DNA of 64,000 bases from Natronorubrum daqingense (GTDB lineage: Archaea; Halobacteriota; Halobacteria; Halobacteriales; Natrialbaceae), in NCBI RefSeq assembly GCF_001971705.1, contig NZ_CP019327.1, positions 806,001 through 870,000 on the forward strand. The letters are read 5' to 3'. Made by a program: the position numbers and the translations under genes. Shown in pieces: positions 60,941 to 64,000 of the stretch; position 1 is the first letter of the stretch; each line of letters begins with the position of its first letter. The notes under the pieces were generated by a model, which saw only the letters and a list, made by a program, of their open reading frames with translations, had not been told where the DNA came from and made no database searches.

Positions 60941-61063
60941 TGCAACGAACTGGTGAGCGCAGCGAACCAGAGAGTGAACCGGACGGAAGCGATTTGAATG
61001 CAGGGAGGTCGCGCGCAGCGGAGCGAGCACGTCCGACCGTGTGTTCAAATCGCGCCCGGCCCG
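60941..61063 (+). repeat. two-hairpin unit 1 after tRNA-Lys, with exact tail copy
   Basis: Hairpin 1: CTGGT (60950-60954) with ACCAG (60966-60970). Hairpin 2: GCGATTTGAA (60989-60998) pairs perfectly with TTCAAATCGC (61043-61052), around the GC-rich core GCGCGCAGCGGAGCGAGC. It ends in a 23-nt exact copy (61041-61063) of the tRNA-Lys 3' end (60918-60940). Confidence 0.85.
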
Positions 61064-61193
61064 CTTTTGCCACGAGCAAACTCGCGAGTGGCAAAACGGC
61101 CCCGCGGTTTGAAGTAGACGAGTCACAGCCCGGGAAGCGAGCGTAGCGAGCGACCCGGAATGTCTCGGCGTAGTTCATAATCGCGCCCGGCCA
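61064..61193 (+). repeat. two-hairpin unit 2 after tRNA-Lys, with decayed tail copy
   Basis: Hairpin 1: TTTTGCCAC (61065-61073) pairs perfectly with 61088-61096. Hairpin 2 is imperfect: GGTTTGAAGTAGACGAG faces CTCGGCGTAGTTCATAAT, with an inner CCGGG/CCCGG stem. The tail copy TTCATAATCGCGCCCGGCC has an inserted T relative to the tRNA and stops short of the acceptor end. It is the more distant and more degenerate of the two tandem units. Confidence 0.8.
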
Positions 61194-61284
61194 GGGTATC
61201 GCCACTCGAGCCACGCCGTCTACTAATTTCGTACCAGGCACTCGAGAAACGTCAGGGGGACCTGTTCAGGGGGCGGCGAGACAG

Positions 61285-62778
61285 TTATCGGTCGTCTCGG
61301 ACGCCGTCGGGGAGATCGTTGTTCGTCCGGGAGACGGTGCCAGTGCTGTCGAGAATGCGAAGCGAGTAGCCGTCGACATCGACAGTTGCGGTTGTGTCCT
61401 CGAGCGTGACGCCGTCTGCGTCGTTGAGGGTGATCGCGGTGTCGGTCGTCTCGAACTCGCTGTCGGTGATGATCGTGTCGGATCCGCGGAGGTCGATCCC
61501 GCGTCGGTTGTCCGGCCCGAGTTGCTCGACCTCGAGGCCGACGAACTCACAGCCGTTTCGTTCGCAGAAGATCGCTTCTCGGTTTCGAGCGCCGCTCGCG
61601 TCGCCCGTGATGTGGACGTCCTCGAGTTCGACGGCGCCGGCATCGGAGCCGAGGATTCGGACGGCGTTGGCGCTGCCGTTGATGTCGATGTCGACATCGT
61701 CGATAGTCGTCGCGCCGGCCGACGGATCGATTCGGACGGCGGCGTTTGGCTCGTCGCCGACGGTGATTTCCGAATTCGTGATCGAGGCGCTGTCGACGGG
61801 GTCCATGATTCGAATCGCGTCGCCGTTCGGTTCGGGCACGTCGACGGTGATGTCCTCGAGTTCGTGTTCGCCGTCGTCGAGTCGGATTGCGTGTTGACCG
61901 GCGGAGTCGTGTGAGTTTTCGTCGACGACGACGGTTGCGCCCTCGACCCGGCCGGTCGATCCGCTGAGACGGATCGATGCGGTGCCGCTGTTCTGGTAGG
62001 TGCCACCGTCGACACCGATTCGGCCGGTTTCGTTCGAGGCGTAGAGTCCGTTGTCCGGGTAGTCACCCAGTCGGCAGTTCTCGAAGATGAGCGAACCGCG
62101 GTGGTGTTGGTCGACGGCAAAGCCGGTCGCTCCGCGCCACATGTTCCCGGCGTTTGGCGTCTCGTCGATGTGATCCGCGCCGTCGTCTGCGAAGAAGCAG
62201 TAGACGTGACCCTCGCCGTCCGGGTCGGTAATGTTGAACAGTCCTGGTCCCCAGGTGCCGCTGTCGTGGCGACCTTCGACGGTAACATTTCGGACGGAGA
62301 GCCCGTCCTCGACCTCAGCACTGATTACGCGAATGCCCGTATCCTCTGCGGTTTGGTCGACGTCGAAGCCCTCGAAGAGGAGGTTTCGTCCCGGATCCTC
62401 GTGAGTACCAAGTCGGAAGAGGCGATACTGTGGTCCGTCGAACTCGTAATAAGAAGCCGGGACCAAGGTCGCACCGTGGCCGCTGAAGCCGACGTTCTCG
62501 AAGTTAGTGAGGCGCAGTTGTTCGTCCATGTAGTATCGCCCCTCCGGGAACTCGAGAAGAGTATCGTCGCCAACGTGCTCTCGTAATACAGGCGTGATGG
62601 ACTCGTTCCCCTCGGGGTCCGCGCCGGCTTCGACGACGTCGACGACTGTCTCGTATTGGTCCTCGAGTGCCGTGGCGCTTGACGTCCCGGCGACCGTGAG
62701 CGTCCCAAGCCCAACGAGGCAACCCTTTATGTACGACCGTCGATCAATGCTTCGTTTCCGTGAATCGTTTAGAGACAC
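61285..62778 (-). CDS. secreted parallel beta-helix protein (pectate-lyase-like fold)
   Basis: 497 residues from GTG 62778. SIDRRSYIKGCLVGLGTLTV is a Tat signal. The mature part opens with a pectate-lyase-type start (TVVDVVEAGADPEGNESITP) and continues with repeating beta-helix coils rich in Asn, Asp and Gly (GLFNITDPDGEG; ASITNSEITVGD; TIDDVDIDINGSANAVRI). No catalytic motif identifies a lyase. Likely an extracellular polysaccharide-binding or -modifying protein. Confidence 0.82.
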   Translation of the reverse strand: MSLNDSRKRSIDRRSYIKGCLVGLGTLTVAGTSSATALEDQYETVVDVVEAGADPEGNESITPVLREHVGDDTLLEFPEGRYYMDEQLRLTNFENVGFSGHGATLVPASYYEFDGPQYRLFRLGTHEDPGRNLLFEGFDVDQTAEDTGIRVISAEVEDGLSVRNVTVEGRHDSGTWGPGLFNITDPDGEGHVYCFFADDGADHIDETPNAGNMWRGATGFAVDQHHRGSLIFENCRLGDYPDNGLYASNETGRIGVDGGTYQNSGTASIRLSGSTGRVEGATVVVDENSHDSAGQHAIRLDDGEHELEDITVDVPEPNGDAIRIMDPVDSASITNSEITVGDEPNAAVRIDPSAGATTIDDVDIDINGSANAVRILGSDAGAVELEDVHITGDASGARNREAIFCERNGCEFVGLEVEQLGPDNRRGIDLRGSDTIITDSEFETTDTAITLNDADGVTLEDTTATVDVDGYSLRILDSTGTVSRTNNDLPDGVRDDR

Positions 62779-63170
62779 GGCCAGTCCTCACCGTTAACGG
62801 TTATTACGTATATCCCAAGTAAAATAATACCAGTCCAGACACAGATTTCAAACGCCATCAAAGTCGCGACCAAAATACTGAAAGTCAGGACAAAGCGAAC
62901 GTAATTCTATGAAACGCAACGCAAGCAGTTCTTGCCCGGACCGTTGGAAACGACTCAACCGAGGGGCTGGACCCGCCGAGACGGAAACAACAGTTGCGCT
63001 CGAACGAAAGAACCGTTTGAGAGACTTTCATGGAATGGTACTATCGGACGCATTCCGCCGCTCGAGGTCGCTCCCGAGGACATTCGAGCAACGGCGTGGA
63101 TCGATTCACCCGAGCGCGTTACTGGCTGCCGGGAGTATAAGTCAAAACCCGTCGTATGGTCCGCGTGACG
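62779..63170. other. 392-base divergent intergenic region
   Basis: The region lies between the beta-helix gene (minus) and the MBL-fold gene (plus). Near the beta-helix start is a 12-bp palindrome (62790-62801) and AT-rich sequence to about 62850. Longer frames here (from 62909 and 62932) are Arg/Ser-rich without family resemblance. GGGAGTATAAGTC at 63131-63143 is a plausible TATA element, about 30 bases before the MBL start. Confidence 0.45.
62790..62801. promoter_or_regulatory. 12-bp palindrome upstream of the beta-helix gene
   Basis: ACCGTTAACGGT is a perfect palindrome 12 bases upstream of the GTG start of the minus-strand beta-helix gene; a repressor or activator half-site pair is possible. 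Short enough to arise by chance. Confidence 0.35.
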
Positions 63171-63836
63171 ATGTCCATCACATACGAGGGAATTACGTTC
63201 GAACGGATCGGCCACGCGAGCAAGCGACTCGAGACGGACGATGGAACGGTTATCTACATCGACCCCTGGGAGGAGGTCCTCGAGTCTGAACCGGGAGACG
63301 GCGATATCGTCTTCGTCACGCACGACGACTTCGATCACTACGATCCGGCGGGGATCGACGCCGTAGCGAAACCGGATGGGACGGTCGCCGTTTACGAGGC
63401 GGTCGACACGAGCGACCTCGAGCGCGATGTCGTCGACTTGCCAGCGGACGGCGAGACGACGGTCGACGGCGTTACCGTCCAGACGGTGCCCGCGTACAAC
63501 GACCCGGATGGGGAACACGTCGACGACGACGGAAATCCGTTCCACGCCGAAGGCGAAGTGATCGGAATACTCGTCGACCTCGATGGGACCTCCGTCTTCT
63601 GTCCGTCGGATACGGACTTCCTCGAGCACCACGAGTCGATCACTGCGGCGGTTTTCATTCCGCCGATTGGTGGGCACTTCACCATGGACCGACACGAAGC
63701 GGCGGACTTCGCTCGCAGCGTTGACCCGGAGCTCGTCTTGCCCGAACACTACGATACGTTCGAACCGATCGAGACGGATGCCGAGGCCTTCGCTGCTGAA
63801 CTCGAGGACGACGACATTCGCGTCGAGTTGTTTTGA
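63171..63836 (+). CDS. MBL-fold metallohydrolase (UlaG-like)
   Basis: 221 residues from MSITYEGITFERIGHASKRL at 63171; ATG 63156 is also in frame. The metallo-beta-lactamase motif reads VTHDDFDHYDPAG, so the usual H-x-H-x-D-H is H-x-D-x-D-H. Later motifs are VFCPSDTDFLEHH and IPPIGGHFTMDRHEAADFA, plus LPEHYDTF. These fit the L-ascorbate-6-phosphate lactonase-like subgroup. The His-to-Asp change may alter metal preference or activity. Confidence 0.85.
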   Translation: MSITYEGITFERIGHASKRLETDDGTVIYIDPWEEVLESEPGDGDIVFVTHDDFDHYDPAGIDAVAKPDGTVAVYEAVDTSDLERDVVDLPADGETTVDGVTVQTVPAYNDPDGEHVDDDGNPFHAEGEVIGILVDLDGTSVFCPSDTDFLEHHESITAAVFIPPIGGHFTMDRHEAADFARSVDPELVLPEHYDTFEPIETDAEAFAAELEDDDIRVELF

Positions 63837-63954
63837 AGAAAGATTGAGACACGATTCCTGAGCGCACAACGAAACGAATTACCAGTGACTGAGACGGTCA
63901 CTGCCCTACGCATTTTGGAACAAGTCTCTTTGAAAGACAATCGCGAATTTGTGT

Positions 63955-64000
63955 ATGGTCTCCCACGATGACCGCCCTCGACTACACGACGACTGCGTAG
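63955..64000 (+). CDS. possible start of a gene cut by the right edge
   Basis: ATG 63955 opens a frame that stays open to the end of the window (MVSHDDRPRLHDDCV). Sixteen codons or fewer are visible, so no family can be named. Acidic and His-rich start; could be chance. Confidence 0.2.
   Translation, partial: MVSHDDRPRLHDDCV

Noticed and set aside
62909..63289. 126-codon plus-strand frame before the MBL gene
   Set aside because: No family resemblance, and its 3' half overlaps the MBL gene in another frame.

Overview
The window is GC-rich chromosomal DNA from a haloarchaeon, most likely of the Natrialbaceae. The evidence is very acidic proteins, GTG and leaderless-type starts, Tat (twin-arginine) signals on nearly every exported protein, archaeal-only enzymes (GTP cyclohydrolase III, ADP-forming acetyl-CoA synthetase, methylaspartate cycle) and many small haloarchaeal-only families. 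It is mostly core chromosome, with one TnpB-type insertion, two AT-rich patches (about 43379-43912 and 58711-59220) and three tRNA genes. No CRISPR array, rRNA or replication origin was seen.

Layout. 1-6360: partial eIF2B/R15P-isomerase-like gene, secreted deacetylase-like protein, Mrp P-loop ATPase, UDG-superfamily protein and small conserved proteins. 6400-8310: tRNA-Ser, a MATE exporter and a 22-bp palindrome. 8411-15048: complete methylaspartate-cycle cluster (mcl, mch, mal, glmE, glmS, and divergent mct). 15782-19010: tungstate ABC transporter (tupABC) with a ModE-like regulator and a palindromic operator candidate. 19131-22345: histidine kinase, DUF5785 and the TnpB element. 22346-25803: GTP cyclohydrolase III, CBS protein, phosphoglycerate kinase, acetyltransferase, tRNA-Thr. 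26337-32746: secreted Ig-like protein, a UspA fusion, acyl-CoA ligase plus crotonase-fold protein, dUTPase/dCTP-deaminase-like and MOSC proteins.

33238-36279 encodes a 1013-residue protein with an actin/Hsp70-like N-terminal domain, about 580 residues of coiled coil and a C-terminal membrane anchor. 36341-49000 holds zinc-ribbon miniproteins, MFS and TraB membrane proteins, an M50 protease of mosaic base composition, purM, a macro-domain protein, dpsA and an aldehyde dehydrogenase. 50764-54824 is a zinc-uptake locus (zinc-binding lipoprotein, znuA, znuC, znuB) in which ZnuA carries an inserted copy of the lipoprotein's domain. 54940-58286 is ADP-forming acetyl-CoA synthetase with a Pta-like partner. 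The right end holds a PRC-barrel protein, an RCK-DHH phosphoesterase, tRNA-Lys, a beta-helix exoprotein and an MBL-fold protein.

Most interesting. (1) All three tRNA genes are followed by a 110-132 bp unit of two hairpins that ends in an exact 20-23 nt copy of that tRNA's own 3' end; tRNA-Lys carries two units in tandem, the distal one decayed. This looks like a small element, or a duplication process, that targets tRNA 3' ends and regenerates the target. (2) The actin-like/coiled-coil/membrane protein at 33238. (3) The zinc-binding domain shared by ZnuA and its neighbour, with a shared upstream box.
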